DNA of 64,000 nucleotides from Chelonoidis abingdonii (taxonomy: Eukaryota > Chordata > Testudines > Testudinidae): contig NC_133790.1 of the NCBI RefSeq assembly GCF_003597395.2, positions 22,475,854-22,539,853 on the forward strand, in the 5' to 3' direction. Every line of letters begins with the position of its first letter. The stretch's first letter is position 1. A program made the position numbers and the translations under genes. Of this stretch, positions 11,151 through 22,769 are shown in pieces. The notes below the pieces were generated by a model. It was not told the DNA's origin and did no database searches. It saw nothing but the letters and a program-made list of their open reading frames with translations.

Positions 11151-14100
11151 GATTGGGAAGTGAGAGCAAAGTTTAGGTGGTGTCAAGAGTGTGGAAAGAC
11201 ATGTCACATAGTGGAGCAATTGTCAAAATGCACCTTTTTTCTACTCAAAGTTTTGTTCAATTGAGGTTTCATGCAAATGATATGCTAAAAGAAGGAACTC
11301 AACACTCATCAATCAAGCATTCATCTAAGAGGCCAGACTTCCAATTTATGAACAGCCAGTTTTCAGAGAACGGGAAAGCCTGACAGAAGCTCAGTCAACT
11401 CCACCACCACCACCTTCCTGAGCCACATGTAACAAGAGTTGGCTCCTGTTCAGGGTCACCTGCTAGCACTGAGTGTCTGCAGCAAATTAGAACTGGGCAG
11501 GGTACAGTACTGACATATGCAATGGCTCCCTAGCAGCAAAAGCCATTTCCAAATGTCTTTCCAGTTGCCACTCTCTGTGTATTCGTAAAGAGTGGCCAAG
11601 GGAGCCAGAGTTTCTGCTCAGTGTGTTAATTTTTCTGAGGCTCTCACAAACTGCAGGTTCCTTGTTTGCTCAAGATGCAGAAACAAACATTCAACTCAGA
11701 GACCCTCAGGCCCAGATTCTGCACTAATCACCTCTGCCGGACTCAGAAAGCTAGAAACTAGGATGCACATCCATCTATTTACAGGTTTTGTTTTTCAAAT
11801 CTTCAGGATACTGCATTTGAGACACAGATCCTTAAGAACACAAACACCACAGGGTTTCTATTCTTCACTAGAAAGCTTGAAAAGAAAGAAATTTAATGCC
11901 TGAAATCTAACCTTCACATGCTTAGGTAACCAGACCAAGCAGAACAGAGCTCCTACATTACTTTTCTCCTCAGGTATGATCAACTCCAGTAGATACACTC
12001 CATTGTCCAATGCTGAGAGGAAAGCACACTGGTGCGTTTCAGGATTCACAACTGAAGTTTCTTTTCAAAGCAACCCCAGATATCACAGAGAGCCAGGTTT
12101 ATTGCCTCATCTTGTCAATTCTTTGCCTGGTTCTCCAACATCAAGGTTTGGGATGGAGATGAAGTTGCTAGATCAAATTTTCAATCACCAGAAAAGGTTC
12201 ACCAGATATGAGAAGCCAATCTAACCTGCCATGGACCTCTCAGCATAGTGCATTCTGCACACCTCAGATGAAAAGATCAACAACTTGCTTATCAATGACC
12301 ATGAACAAATGATCTGTGCATTCAAGACAGCTCAAGAGCTAACCATTTCTACTGCACCATGTGGTAGCAGATGAGTAGACTCATCCTGACAACCTATGGC
12401 AAAGAGAGAACCTAGAAGAGTAGAAAAGGCAGGGCACCACAATGGGAGAGGACCCAAGACTAGGAGAAAAACCTGATTCGAGAAACCATTAATTAGACTT
12501 CAATAAAGATATACATTTGCTCTAGGTACTCTCCTCAAACACCCTTAGGATAATCTTTCATTGGAGAACATCTCTCTTTTTAAATCACTTATGGTTTTTC
12601 TAAATATTAACAGATATTTAACTCAGTTTCCTGGTCTCTTCCTCAGCATTCATAATGAGACAGGAAGCTGCAAGGGATAGGAAGTCACGAGTCTCTCACC
12701 CCCAGTGCAGAGATCAATATATGTACACGTATCTAAGTAACTCAAGCAACAAACAAGACCCACCCTAACAAAAAAGGGTTTGCTAGTTTAAGTGACACTG
12801 TCCATACAAATTGAGTTAAACTCATTTAAGCTACAAATGTATCAAATAATCAATTCTTCCTTCAGTTAGCTTTGGCTCAATACCATAAGCTGCTTTACCC
12901 CTTTCTGCTACTTAGAATATAGGACTCCAGTTGACCTTATTCACAGACACAATGTTGATTTAAAACCCAAGGGAAAGATGCAGAAGGCCACAGCCTCTGC
13001 TTCATTCACTTAGTATAGGAATGTGCTCTTCAGTTTCCAATAAGCCTGATGCATGTTCCAGAGTAAAGGGTAAGTCTCTGAACCTATGTGCCTGAGAAGT
13101 TACACATGAGGAAAAGGAGCAAAACCGTTCAGCGTCCCCAAAAGTGTAAATAAAAAATGCAATAGGTGAACTAGATTTGGACATCCTGCCTTCTGTTGAA
13201 TAAAATAGTCTCTGTGAACAAGATACATGTTCTTTACATCCAGCTCCCTCTATTTAGTGCCATAAGCATACCATGTACTGTACAAAACAGAGCCTTTGTT
13301 CCAAGGAATTTAAAAGCACAAGTTACCACACTGTTGTTAGTTAATGTGACTGACAGTCACCTAAAAGGCTCAACCAGGACTTTACAAATTCACCTAAGTT
13401 CTCAGTAATCACCCCACTTGCAAAGTAATGTTAAACAGCTGTTGCATTGCAGTGTCAAGACTACACAACAGTTTAGGAAAGCAAGTGAAAAATTATGTAT
13501 TCAGCTGAAGCAATCCCTTGTTGGCTTAGGTATCCAGGAGAAACAGTGAGGATGAAAAACATAACAGAAGTAAGTAATCAACAAAGTAGGTCATTCAACT
13601 CAAATTCCTCCAGGCCAACAAGAATGCCACTGGGTGAAGGAGCAAAGGAAGTGCCTCATTGCTTAGCAGTATACCCTCTACAGATAATCTATAAGGCTAA
13701 CCCTCAACTACAAAGATGGTAGCTGCAATGGAATCTCTCAAAGCGAAGACAGCATAAAGCATGGGTGGAACCTCAACAACAAAGAACCCCACTGGGATTT
13801 TGCATGTCTGGGAATGAAAGTCTCTGCATAAAGAGAAATCAGATATAATAAAAGAACACAACTGAGTGCCAAAAACAGATTAGTCTGGATGCCTACACAG
13901 AGAAAGAGAAAGAAAAAACAGACATTTTTGTGGAGCACTGGGACAGGAAGGCAATTCACAATGGGAGTCACAACTCTCTTTCCTTCAGGCTTTCTGTATG
14001 ACTGCCAGACCAACATATCTACAACAGATCTGTCTGTGTGCCCAGAAGGTCACTATGCCTGCAGGACAAGTTGGAAAAGTCTGCTGAAATTTTCACTAAA

Positions 14101-14640
14101 GCTTCAAAAAACTGTTATAGATCAATATTTAAGACCAAGAGGGAGCTGTAATAGCCAATGAAAGAAATAATCAAGATTCAACAGCAATTTTACATTATCA
14201 ACTGAGACATTTACATAGTCTTTCAACATTGTGCAAATTAAGCCTCAAGCTGATGTCCAGGTTCCACTGTCCAGAAAACGATGCAAAAGACTGGAGAACA
14301 TAAAAATATCTGCAGTCTCCACCAATGGAGAGGGCAGGGTCACTCTGAACTCATGTCAGCTATGATATGCACAGCAGTTAAAGGATTGCACACCCAGCCT
14401 TTAGCCGGGTCATTATTAGGCACAAGCTTATAAGTGACTTCTTGATACCATGCAGCCACTTCTGTGCCCTGCTGTTCTGCACTCAGCTAGCAATCCACAA
14501 TCCCTCCCACTCACCCAGATCAGTGTGCCAGTGATGGAGAAAAAGCAAAAACTTATGGCCCTACACTCATACAGATGGCTTGGCTGGCCCTGTCCACCAA
14601 GGCCTAGAGATGTGCGGAGACTACAAGGAGAATATGAGCA

Positions 14641-14800
14641 GAGAGGCTATACCAGGACTCCAGGGAAGGGATATGGGAGGGGCTATACCCTGACCATAGG
14701 GGGATGTGAGGGGAGAGGCTGCACCAAGACTCCAGGGAAGGAAAATGGGAAGGGCTATACCCTGACCATAGGAGGATGTGAGGGGAGAGGATAGTGCCAG
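14641..14800. repeat. 72-bp tandem repeat (minisatellite)
   Basis: Units begin at 14641, 14713 and 14785 (each GAGAGG...). The first two are nearly identical, including CCAGGGAAGG and GGGCTATACCCTGACCATAG; the third is partial and diverged. The period is a multiple of three, so both strands read open here (24-residue repeats), but neither frame resembles a protein family. Confidence 0.8.
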
Positions 14801-15127
14801 AGTCCCAGGAGAAAGGAGCTATGCCAAGGCCCATGGGGAGGGGGCTGTACAAGGGGCACTGGGGGAGTGAAAAAGAGTCTCGGGGACAGAGCAGTAGCCC
14901 CAGTTCCCCGCTAGCTCCTGTTGCGAGCAGCCGCAGGCAGCACCTGTCCCCATTGGGCGGGCCTGGCACGCAAAGCGCTTAGCCACCCCCCGCGGCAGCC
15001 CAGCCGGTGATGGAACCGCGCCCTGCAGCGGCCGTGGACAGCAGAGCCGAACACCCCCAGTCCGAGGGCGGAGCGCGGGGCCTAGGCAGTGCAGAGACCA
15101 GAGCTCGCCCCCCTCACCGCCCCTCAC

Positions 15128-15143
15128 CTGGCGGCCCCTCCAT
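15128..15143 (-). CDS. LIMK2: LIMK2 exon 1a, coding part
   Basis: Sixteen coding bases, ATG plus four codons (MEGPP) and one base, run to donor gtgagg at 15127. The split Gly codon joins exon 2a to give MEGPPGEEVWRCLGCG. Human LIMK2a likewise starts with a five-codon-plus-one-base exon. It is too short to find by ORF length; it was placed by phase, donor site and CpG-island context. The ATG context GCGATGG is good. Confidence 0.85.
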
Positions 15144-15560
15144 CGCCCGGCCGGCTCACTCGCTCGCCTCAGTGCGGCGCGTGGCCAAAGCGCCTCCACC
15201 GGGTCTCCGGACCTCGCCCGCACATGTGACGTCAGCCTCTACGAAGTGCGGGGTGGGTCATATTGCACCTGGCCCAGGAGGCCTACAACGCCCGCCCCGG
15301 GGCAAATACTGCACTGCCCCTTCCCTGCCGCTGGCCAATCACAGCTCCGCCCATCGCTGGAAGCCCCGCCTCTTTATGGTCACAGGCCAATCAGCGACTC
15401 CATTAATAAGAACCCCACCACTTCGGACCACAGACCGCCCCCTTTTCGAGTATGGGCCAATCACCGCTCGGCTCGGCCCCCTCCCACCTCCTCCCTGACG
15501 CCACACGTGCAAAACCAGCAGGGAGATTCGGGGCGGGACGGGGCTGCATTTGAGAGCCCT
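15144..15560 (-). promoter_or_regulatory. LIMK2: LIMK2a CpG-island promoter
   Basis: GC- and CpG-rich sequence (about 14,890-15,560) lies upstream of exon 1a. A perfect cAMP-response element TGACGTCA (15227-15234) overlaps an E-box palindrome CACATGTG (15221-15228), about 80 bases before the ATG. Further up are three CCAATC boxes in reverse orientation relative to the gene (15335, 15387, 15457) and GC boxes such as CCGCCC. The layout suggests a housekeeping NF-Y/CREB-type promoter. Motifs are seen; factor binding is inferred. Confidence 0.75.
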
Positions 15561-15803
15561 GCTCTTGCTGCGTGAGCCAGGGCAGCTGTAAAGGGGCGAA
15601 ACTAAAGCAGCCCATAGAGGCCAGCCCTACTCCCATCCCCAAACCTGGCTCCCAAGCTCTGCCAGCCCTCCTACTTACTCTACCTCCTGGCACCACAACT
15701 CTCTTGCGGTTCTCTAACAGCAGGGGAAAGGCTTGGTGCCCACACCCACTGCTACCTGCCTTTCCCCCCCTTGTTTTAATCTGGGGTGCATGTTCCTTTA
15801 CAC
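15561..15803. other. Intergenic, LIMK2a upstream flank
   Basis: Falling GC content away from the CpG island. No feature recognised. Confidence 0.5.
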
Positions 15804-16461
15804 CAGAGGTTCTCAGACTGTGGTTCAGGAGCTCCATTCAGGGATCTGTGGATAGTTCCATCTAAGCTGCATCCCTGGGAAGTTGCACATAAAACAATGA
15901 AGAGCCAGTCACCTAATTAGAGGAGCTGCACAGGCAAGATTCCCCTAATTAGGTACCTGGACCCTTGATAAGATACACATGTGTGGTGATGTGGTGGCCT
16001 AGAGGAGACAAGGGGGCAGGTGGGAAGGAATGGTGGGGTGTGGGGGGAAGTTTGGTACATGGTAGGCTGTGGCAGCCAGAGAAAGAGGTGACTTTCCCCA
16101 GGTCCAGGGCTGCGGGTGTTGAGCAGAGACAGCCCTCCTTCCCAGCCTCAGCTCTGTGGCATGGGACAGATTCTTCTTCCCAGCCCCAACTTCGGAGCTA
16201 CTGCGGGGGGGAGGGGGAGAGGGAATAACCCTTGCATTAGAAAGATAAGACTACTGATATTAACATATGAGTTGTGTGCTTTTATTTGTAGAACAAAAAA
16301 AGTTAGTTACTGTTATTTTGTATATACTGCTTTTATCCAAAAGTGATTTACAAGAGAAAGCTAATTGTACAAACAACATTTTGGTCCACTGAGACCTTCA
16401 GCAATTTTCAAGTGGACCATGGGGGGAAAAAAAAAAAAAAAAAAAAGTTGGAGAACCACTG
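15804..16461. mobile_element. hAT-type element between LIMK2 and RNF185
   Basis: Starts CAGAGGTTCTCAGAC and ends GTTGGAGAACCACTG, inverted repeats of the hAT type. Flanks are CTTTACAC (15796-15803) and CTTCACAG (16462-16469), 6 of 8 matching. It contains CTGTGGATAGTTCC and GTGGACCATGG words typical of an abundant turtle family, and an A-run at about 16428-16446. No intact transposase. Confidence 0.7.
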
Positions 16462-16469
16462 CTTCACAG

Positions 16470-17214
16470 TGTACAATAGCAGTTTCTACTCCGCTCAATC
16501 CCTCCCCCATTCAGGCTTTTATTGTGCCGTGTTTTTTTTTTTTGGTCTTCCTCTGAAATCTCAAGATTGCTAGTGGCGGTGAAACTTTTTCAACTATGTA
16601 AATGACATTAAAGGATGGGAGAGATTGAGTCCAGGCAGAAGTAGGACAAGGCCATTCATGAGTCCCCACTCTTGAGCAGATTCATCCTCATATACAAGAT
16701 AGTTTCCTGCTTTAAAAAAAAGTTTGTCACTTTTTTCTTTTTAAGACATAAGTAGTGAGACAAAGGGATGCCTGCTTTTTTACTTTCTCTGTTGAAAGAG
16801 GTGTAGTTCAATCTCGCAGATGGTCTGTTTAGACTAAAAATAGCTGGCCTATATGCTAATACAGGTAGCACCTTCAGCTCCAAGGAATGTACTCTGTGTG
16901 AAAGGATCAGTAGGTATAGAGGATATCCTTTTAAGTCTAGTCTCCAGCACCCTCAAAAACAGTTTCACTGCCATTTGTCAGAAGACAGCAACTACTGGTT
17001 CCTTCTTTGAGTGAAGAATACATCATGGACATGCATCCTACAGAGCAGGTGTACCAACAGCAGCGCTGATACTGCTAACATTTTCCAAAATAATATAGAT
17101 ATAAAATATTTTTTCTGTTACTGTGTTCACAGTAATGCCTCCAACAGTGAAATTCCAAGCAGCACAAGGAAGAGCACTGCACTTCCTTACACAAAAGGAA
17201 TCCATATAGGCTGA
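16470..17214. other. Intergenic between RNF185 3' end and LIMK2 promoter
   Basis: About 0.75 kb of unique sequence with a T-run near 16531. No exon seen. RNF185 and LIMK2 are in the same orientation and only about 2 kb apart. Confidence 0.5.
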
Positions 17215-17233
17215 GGTCAATGTAAAACCATTT

Positions 17234-17239
17234 TTTATT
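17234..17239 (-). terminator. RNF185: RNF185 distal polyadenylation signal
   Basis: AATAAA on the minus strand, followed by GGTTTTACATTG. It would give a 2.5-kb 3' UTR. Confidence 0.5.
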
Positions 17240-18795
17240 CTAAATCACTTTCACAACAGTGAAAATTAGTGAACAGTAAAGGGTTGCACTGTATGTGCCA
17301 TCTTTCTCTAACTGCAGACCATGTGCAGTCTGAATACTAGGGAGAGGAAAATGATACAATACAAAATCCACACTAAGAAAATCAAAAGCATTAACACTTG
17401 AACTATCTAATTCTTGGATAGCCAGGAAACTAATGACTCTAAATTCTGTCATTGCAGCCACTTAAGTCTTCACCCCTTCAGCGTCTCAAGAGCAACTGGC
17501 AAAATAAGCTTAAAATTTTATATTTTAAAACAAAAAATGTTAAGTCTGGTTTAATACCTCTTTTGTTCATGTTACAGCTGAATTTCTCACTGTCATCTTC
17601 AAAGGACAAAAGCTTTGAAGAAAATCTTCATACTAGATTACTTCTGGAAGAACACACTCTCTTTCCTAGTATAGCAGTTTCTCAGAATCATGCTAGGAGG
17701 GAAGGAAAATAAAATCCCTTTTACATTAGCAGATGAATGTTCCCTTTTCACCAGCAGGTGGAGCTGCCTCTCAATAAAACATCAAGGCAGTGAAAAAGCT
17801 TCTTATATGGCCAGTTGATGATAAAAAGGCACTTAATTTCCAAAATATGCACTACAGAAGCTAATTAGAAGGGATGAAGCTCCCAAAGTGCCTGTACTGT
17901 TCAAGCAGCACTTGAATTACCTATACTCAACCAGATCTTGCATCTTGGTATACGATGGATGAGGTAAACTATTGCAGAAGCCAGCTTTGCAAAATCGTGC
18001 TTGCTGAGGAGACTTTTGGGGCAGGCAAACAAAACTCCTACCTGCTCTTCCCAAACCATCATGCTACAGGTGGATGAACACTTTGTGTTTAGGCGAGTAA
18101 GTTTCATTGCTACTGCTCATGGTTGTCCTGCCCAGGCACTTCATCCTTGTACATGAGAAAAAGTCTAGCTCCTGAAGCAAGTCCATGAGTTTCTGTATAT
18201 TGATTTGTTTTGTCAAATATCATGATTTATTGCCCAGGAAGTCACAAAATTCCTCTCTACAGAAGGTGAGTCTCTGACTATTAGTGATCTGAGTCAAAGA
18301 AACAGCATCTCAAAATAAAAACAGAAGAGAATCCTTTTGAAAGTGTCCAGTTAGAATTAGAAGAAAGTCAAACAGAGATAAAAAATCCCTCATATTTCAG
18401 GTACTGTGGATCCAGAGAATCAATCAGAAATACTTTTTAAAGCTTTATACCTAACAGAATTCCATAAAAGCTTTCAGACTTGTGGCCATAACTTCTGCAA
18501 CATCCTCCTCCAGGCACAAAAATATTTGTAATCTCCTGTCCTTCAAATTATCATCTTTGGTAAACCTGCAGCAGCTCATGCACTACAGCTACTCCTTACA
18601 TGCTGGAAGCAGCTGGGCACTACCATACAGGCAATGGTCTTACACTATTCCTTACAGTGGCACCTGCTAGGCAAGTTTAGATTTCATTTTTTGCCAAAAT
18701 AAATGTGTTTGAAAAGTTAACCTCACAACTCACTTAATATATCCCCATTGTGGCCTGTCCCCCCAAACAAGATGATCTCAGATCTGTAAAATGAT

Positions 18796-18801
18796 TTTAT
18801 T
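18796..18801 (-). terminator. RNF185: RNF185 proximal polyadenylation signal
   Basis: AATAAA on the minus strand about 0.9 kb after the stop codon. A possible alternative 3' end. Confidence 0.4.
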
Positions 18802-19715
18802 CAGAGTACACAATAGTCCTGGAAGTCTCACAACTTTGGAAGAAGGAGTGAGTGCAGCTACAGCAATATAGTTATGAAGGTACTATCCATGAGTAAAGCC
18901 AAAGACAGCTGCACAAACCCAAGAAAAACAAACACTGCTTTGTCACTGAGGAACGGCACTGCACGTGGCCAGAGAGGTACTCTACCATCCAACAACCCTA
19001 CTCAACCCCATGATGAGAGAATTTTCAAGAGTCTAGCTCCGGAAATTCAGATTATTTTACAATTTTAGGCTGAAGTTTCTTAACCCCTCCAGTTACAGCC
19101 ATTCAAGTGCCATGGACTTTTCACAACTCTGGTCAGTAACAGCAGGTATAGAACACTGGTCTCCAAAGCTGATTCCATTTTCAGGCAGATGCCCTCCCAA
19201 AGAAGTCTTATTAGTGCCGGAAGATATTTCCTGGCAAGAACTGGACTTTGATATAAAAAGATTAAAGAATGTTCTGGAACTTCAGTTGATGCATTTCTTT
19301 CCCATCAGGGATGTTACACACGTGATACTGATGAACAATGCAGTAGGTTCCTTTCCTCACCCGCCCACACTCCTTCAGTACCAGTGTCTTCCACATAAAC
19401 CTGGCCTAGCTGATTGGCACAGGATTTCAAAGCAACGCCCCCTTTGAGAGTGAAGCTCAAAGCTAGGTCCATGGTTGTATCTGGATACCAGCGGTATGAG
19501 ACATGGCTGAGGTAAGACATGCTTTTTAACTGTTATTTAATTCCAAGGTTCTGGTGCAACATGCGAGATTCCTCAATATGTTGTGGCACCACTGATTCCT
19601 GGAACCTGTGATTAGCAATGGAACCAGACACCAAAAGGTTTAAAGTGGGATGGGGGAGCAGTTTTTAACTAGTTCAGAGACCCTGATGACCAGGAATATA
19701 CAGGGTATAGAGCAG

Positions 19716-19813
19716 TTATGCAATCAACAGCCAGAACATGATCACCAGAGCCACAAACAGGAAGAGACGGGATAGAAACTGCTCATCCACATACTGGGGA
19801 GTCCCTGGAACAG
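19716..19813 (-). CDS. RNF185: RNF185 exon 7 (last coding exon)
   Basis: Acceptor tttttcag, then the last 32 residues and TAA. It encodes [19 protein letters not shown] followed by a hydrophobic C-terminal membrane segment ending MFWLLIA. It matches the human C-terminus residue for residue in most positions. Confidence 0.96.
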
Positions 19814-20133
19814 CTGAAAAACAGGAAGTAAAACAGTTCAGTTCTTTCCTCTTCTTCAAGATGTAGTATATACTGCACATAGCATATTCACAAGTCTAGA
19901 GAGATTAGCAAGGAACCCACCAGCTGACAGACTGCTACTGGCAAAATTTCTTTGTTACAGGAATGATTCAGACTGCCTCACTCACACTGGGAATTAGGAA
20001 GGAATGCAAAACATCAGATCCACAAAGCAAGATTAGGCCTGGGGACGTGACCCTACTCAAGCTTGTAGTCCTCACCAGATATTTACAAAAGACAATGCTG
20101 AAGTAAGTCTATCTCAGCCAGGTGTTTATACAC

Positions 20134-20464
20134 CAGTGGTCCCCAACCTTTTCCAGGTGGCAGGCACCGGACAATGAGCCACCAAGGACCGTGGCCGGCA
20201 GATAAGCATCTGCTGTAATACAGCCAAAAAGCGGCAACGTCAAGAGGCGTGGCTGCTGAAATGCCGCTGAAAATCAACAGTATTTCGGTGGTGATGCCTC
20301 TTGGTGACGCTGCTTTTCGACGGCATTTTGGCGGCAACGCCTCTTGATGATGCCTCTTTTCAGCGGCATTTCGGCAGATGCTTGTCTGCCAGGCAGTATG
20401 CAGGTGCACATAGAGGCCCTAGCGGGCACCATGGCGCCCGCAGGCACCGTATTGGGGACCACTG
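20134..20464. mobile_element. hAT-type non-autonomous DNA transposon, copy 2
   Basis: Starts CAGTGGTCCCCAACC and ends TTGGGGACCACTG, good inverted termini. It is flanked by TTATACAC (20126-20133) and TTCTACAC (20465-20472), an 8-bp duplication with one mismatch. The interior is several back-to-back GGCATTT(C/T)GGCG words, mostly of the form GCGGCATTTCGGC. It is the same family as 3995-4305 and less decayed. Confidence 0.8.
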
Positions 20465-20689
20465 TTCTACACTACAAAGTTTTGCATCAGCCTTTGTCCT
20501 CCACAAGAGGAAGCTACCTCAGAATAAGCAAGTTATAAACAGACAGAAAATCTTAAGGGGAGTCTTATACCAATAAAACTAGTGGGAAGCTTAAAGGAAT
20601 TGAAAACTAAGTGTCTCCGTCTGAAACAAAACACTGAGCCTGCAGATGAACAACAAGTTTAAAAAAAGGATTACTGACAATCATTAATT

Positions 20690-20850
20690 TCCAGAAGCTA
20701 GGCGTGGATAACAAGGGATGGATCACTCGATTTCCTGTTCTGTTCATTCTCTCTGAAGCACCTGATATTGGCCACCGTTAGAAGATAGGCTACTGGGCTA
20801 AAAGGACCATTGGTCTGACCCAGTAAAGCCATTCTTATGTACTTATTTAA
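20690..20850 (+). repeat. CR1 LINE 3'-end fragment
   Basis: Contains CTACTGGGCTAAAAGGACCA and TTGGTCTGACCCAGTA, typical of the 3' part of a sauropsid CR1 subfamily, sense on the plus strand. Boundaries approximate. Confidence 0.6.
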
Positions 20851-21983
20851 TCCGAACCAGCACAAATCCACAGTCTCTAGCTCCAAACGAACACATGCTT
20901 ATGCAGATAGTACAAAGCAAGGTATAACTAACGGCCTAAATGAAGATGCCAAGGGGTATACAACTTAGCAGCCCTTTCAAAAGCTTAAGAATCCAGTTCA
21001 GTTTTCTCTCATTATTCCAAATGAAATACATGGACTGGGGCTCCTTTACCCTATACACAGTATGGCAGACTATTAGCTAAAAGATTTATCAACAGCAGCC
21101 CTGGAAATCTTGGGCTGTAGGTTTTCTGCCCAAAACAGGCAGACTCTTGCAGTTGAATACTGTGCAGAGGGACTGCCAAACTCTTCTGCTTTACAGGCTG
21201 TTTGGCAATCCTCAGAATGAGGCCACTGTACTAAAGTAACCCAACTGGTTTTACTCAATTGAAAGCACTGAAATTAATTCACCAGGAAGTTATCTGTTGT
21301 AGCACGTAAGTGATTATGTTGAAGATGAACTGCAAAGCAAAGAAAGTAGTGTTCTTGCTTTTTCTTCTTCTTTATGGTACATAAAGACTGATAACTTTTT
21401 TGGGATGAAAAAAGATCATCATATTTTTTGTATGTGGGAGTTTTCCTTCTTCTTAAAAATGCTAGAAATTCAGGTCTCAACTTCTCTGGCTTTCCTGGAG
21501 AATCTTTTGGAGGACTGGAATGGAAGCACTCAGATCACTGAAGAGGATTTCCCAGTTCTCACCTGAGCGGAAGGAACGTTCAGTCGGATTGTTTTAAAAC
21601 ATTTTTTGTTAAAACCTGTTTAACCTACAATGTCACTATTGTTCTCCAGTTCTTCAATCCTCCAAAAAGCCCTTCAGCAAAGCAGAGAGAAGTCATAAGT
21701 GTATTTTCTAATGTAAAACCACCAGAAAAAACATCTTTAAAATCTATTTAATATAATACACAGCAAAGGTTTTCCCTTTGTTGTTCACCCTTCAATGATT
21801 AGCTCTACAGTGCACCAACACTGTGTGCTAAAAAGGGTGTTTCCCTACATGTTGTTTCACTGGTTTACTTTGGCATACAGACAAGTTAGTGATTTAGTAG
21901 GTTCTTTGCTTGAAAGATACAAATTAATCTATATTAAATTTATTCTCCTGTGGGATTTTCCCAGAAGGTGAGATGCATAATAC

Positions 21984-22101
21984 CTGGTGGAGGCCGCCCA
22001 TCATTTATGTTGAATGCTGTGGCAAATATACCGAAGGGAAATGCCCCAATTCCAAATGACATTTGGAAGCCACCATCTCCAAACCCAAAGCCCTGGAATC
22101 C
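21984..22101 (-). CDS. RNF185: RNF185 exon 6
   Basis: 118 nt between acceptor ttctttgcag and donor gtatta. Encodes residues 124-162, a Gly/Phe-rich stretch ([19 protein letters not shown]) leading into the first hydrophobic segment and NINDGRPPP. Confidence 0.96.
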
Positions 22102-22769
22102 CTGCAAAGAAGGAAAAAAACGAAGTGAAACATACTGTCATTTATACTGCAAGATAGAGTAAAGCCAAATATTCCATGTCAATGGACTCCTTTAGGCTAA
22201 ATGTCTGGCAGTTTTCAGTGTGTGCCTGTATGGTCCCACATTTCACTGCAGCTCATATTTGAGGGCTACAAGTTACCAAATGCTAAATGTTTTTGTAATT
22301 CTCTCACCAGATATCTGAAAATGTATCATAATTTATATAATTTGATATCACTCACTGATTTTTTAAAAAGCTTTAATTATGAGTCAATATTTGTTATCCA
22401 TCAATCTAAAACAAAAGTAACATGAAAAATTACCCAACATTGCTCCTCAGGATATATGTAAAGTGCTGTGCATAGTCACTTTAAAATTGTGTTCCTATAA
22501 CACCATAGGAAGCTCTATGGGGAGGAGGGGGAAGAGTTCTTGCCCCAAGGAGCCTACAATAGGTTATATACAACATAATGTGATGTAGGAGGGAAGGAAG
22601 GTTGCTTTATGATCCAACATCACTGACTGACTGTAGAGGGTCCAAGGCAAAATTACAGAGTTACTCTAGCCAAGCAGAAAGACGAAACTCCTGAATCAAG
22701 GAACATCCAAATCCTTAAAATGGGTGCAATGTTTAGGAAACAACTATACCGCTACCTTGATACAATGCC

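Larger units (their letters stand above)
9939..15127 (-). other. LIMK2: LIMK2 intron between exons 1a and 2a
   Basis: About 5.2 kb. It holds a perfect-ended palindromic element (10538-10669), a CR1 3' fragment (about 10985-11150) and a 72-bp tandem repeat near the CpG island (14641-14800). The stretch 11,150-14,400 is otherwise unremarkable; I see nothing coding in it. Confidence 0.6.
1..15220 (-). other. LIMK2: LIMK2 gene, 5' portion (two alternative first exons)
   Basis: LIM kinase 2 phosphorylates and inactivates cofilin downstream of ROCK/PAK and so controls actin turnover. Only its 5' end is here. Three coding exons are seen on the minus strand: exon 1a (15143-15128) and exon 2a (9938-9839), which together give the LIMK2a N-terminus, and exon 1b (1560-1508), which gives the LIMK2b N-terminus. 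Both routes end in a split CG| codon (phase 2), so both can join the same next exon. That exon, with the rest of the LIM, PDZ and kinase domains, must lie left of position 1; I looked for it between 1 and 1500 and did not find it. Human LIMK2 has the same pair of alternative starts. Transcript ends are not visible, so the right boundary is approximate (CpG island). The call rests on close match of the N-terminal residues to both human isoforms. Confidence 0.93.
17215..19715 (-). other. RNF185: RNF185 3' UTR (inferred extent)
   Basis: About 2.5 kb after the stop codon, free of obvious repeats, which fits a long conserved 3' UTR. Two AATAAA signals on the minus strand (18801-18796 and 17239-17234) could end short and long forms. 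The extent is inferred from these signals. Confidence 0.5.
19814..21983 (-). other. RNF185: RNF185 intron 6
   Basis: Contains a hAT-type element (20134-20464) and a CR1 3' fragment (about 20690-20850). The remainder is unique. Confidence 0.6.

Noticed and set aside
14819..15223. 134-codon minus-strand ORF at the LIMK2a CpG island
   Set aside because: GC composition opens several frames here. It does not match a protein family and its frame is not that of exon 1a.
15007..15575. Plus-strand ORFs of 163 and 109 codons at the LIMK2a promoter
   Set aside because: Pro/Arg/Ser-rich CpG-island artefacts with no recognised domain.
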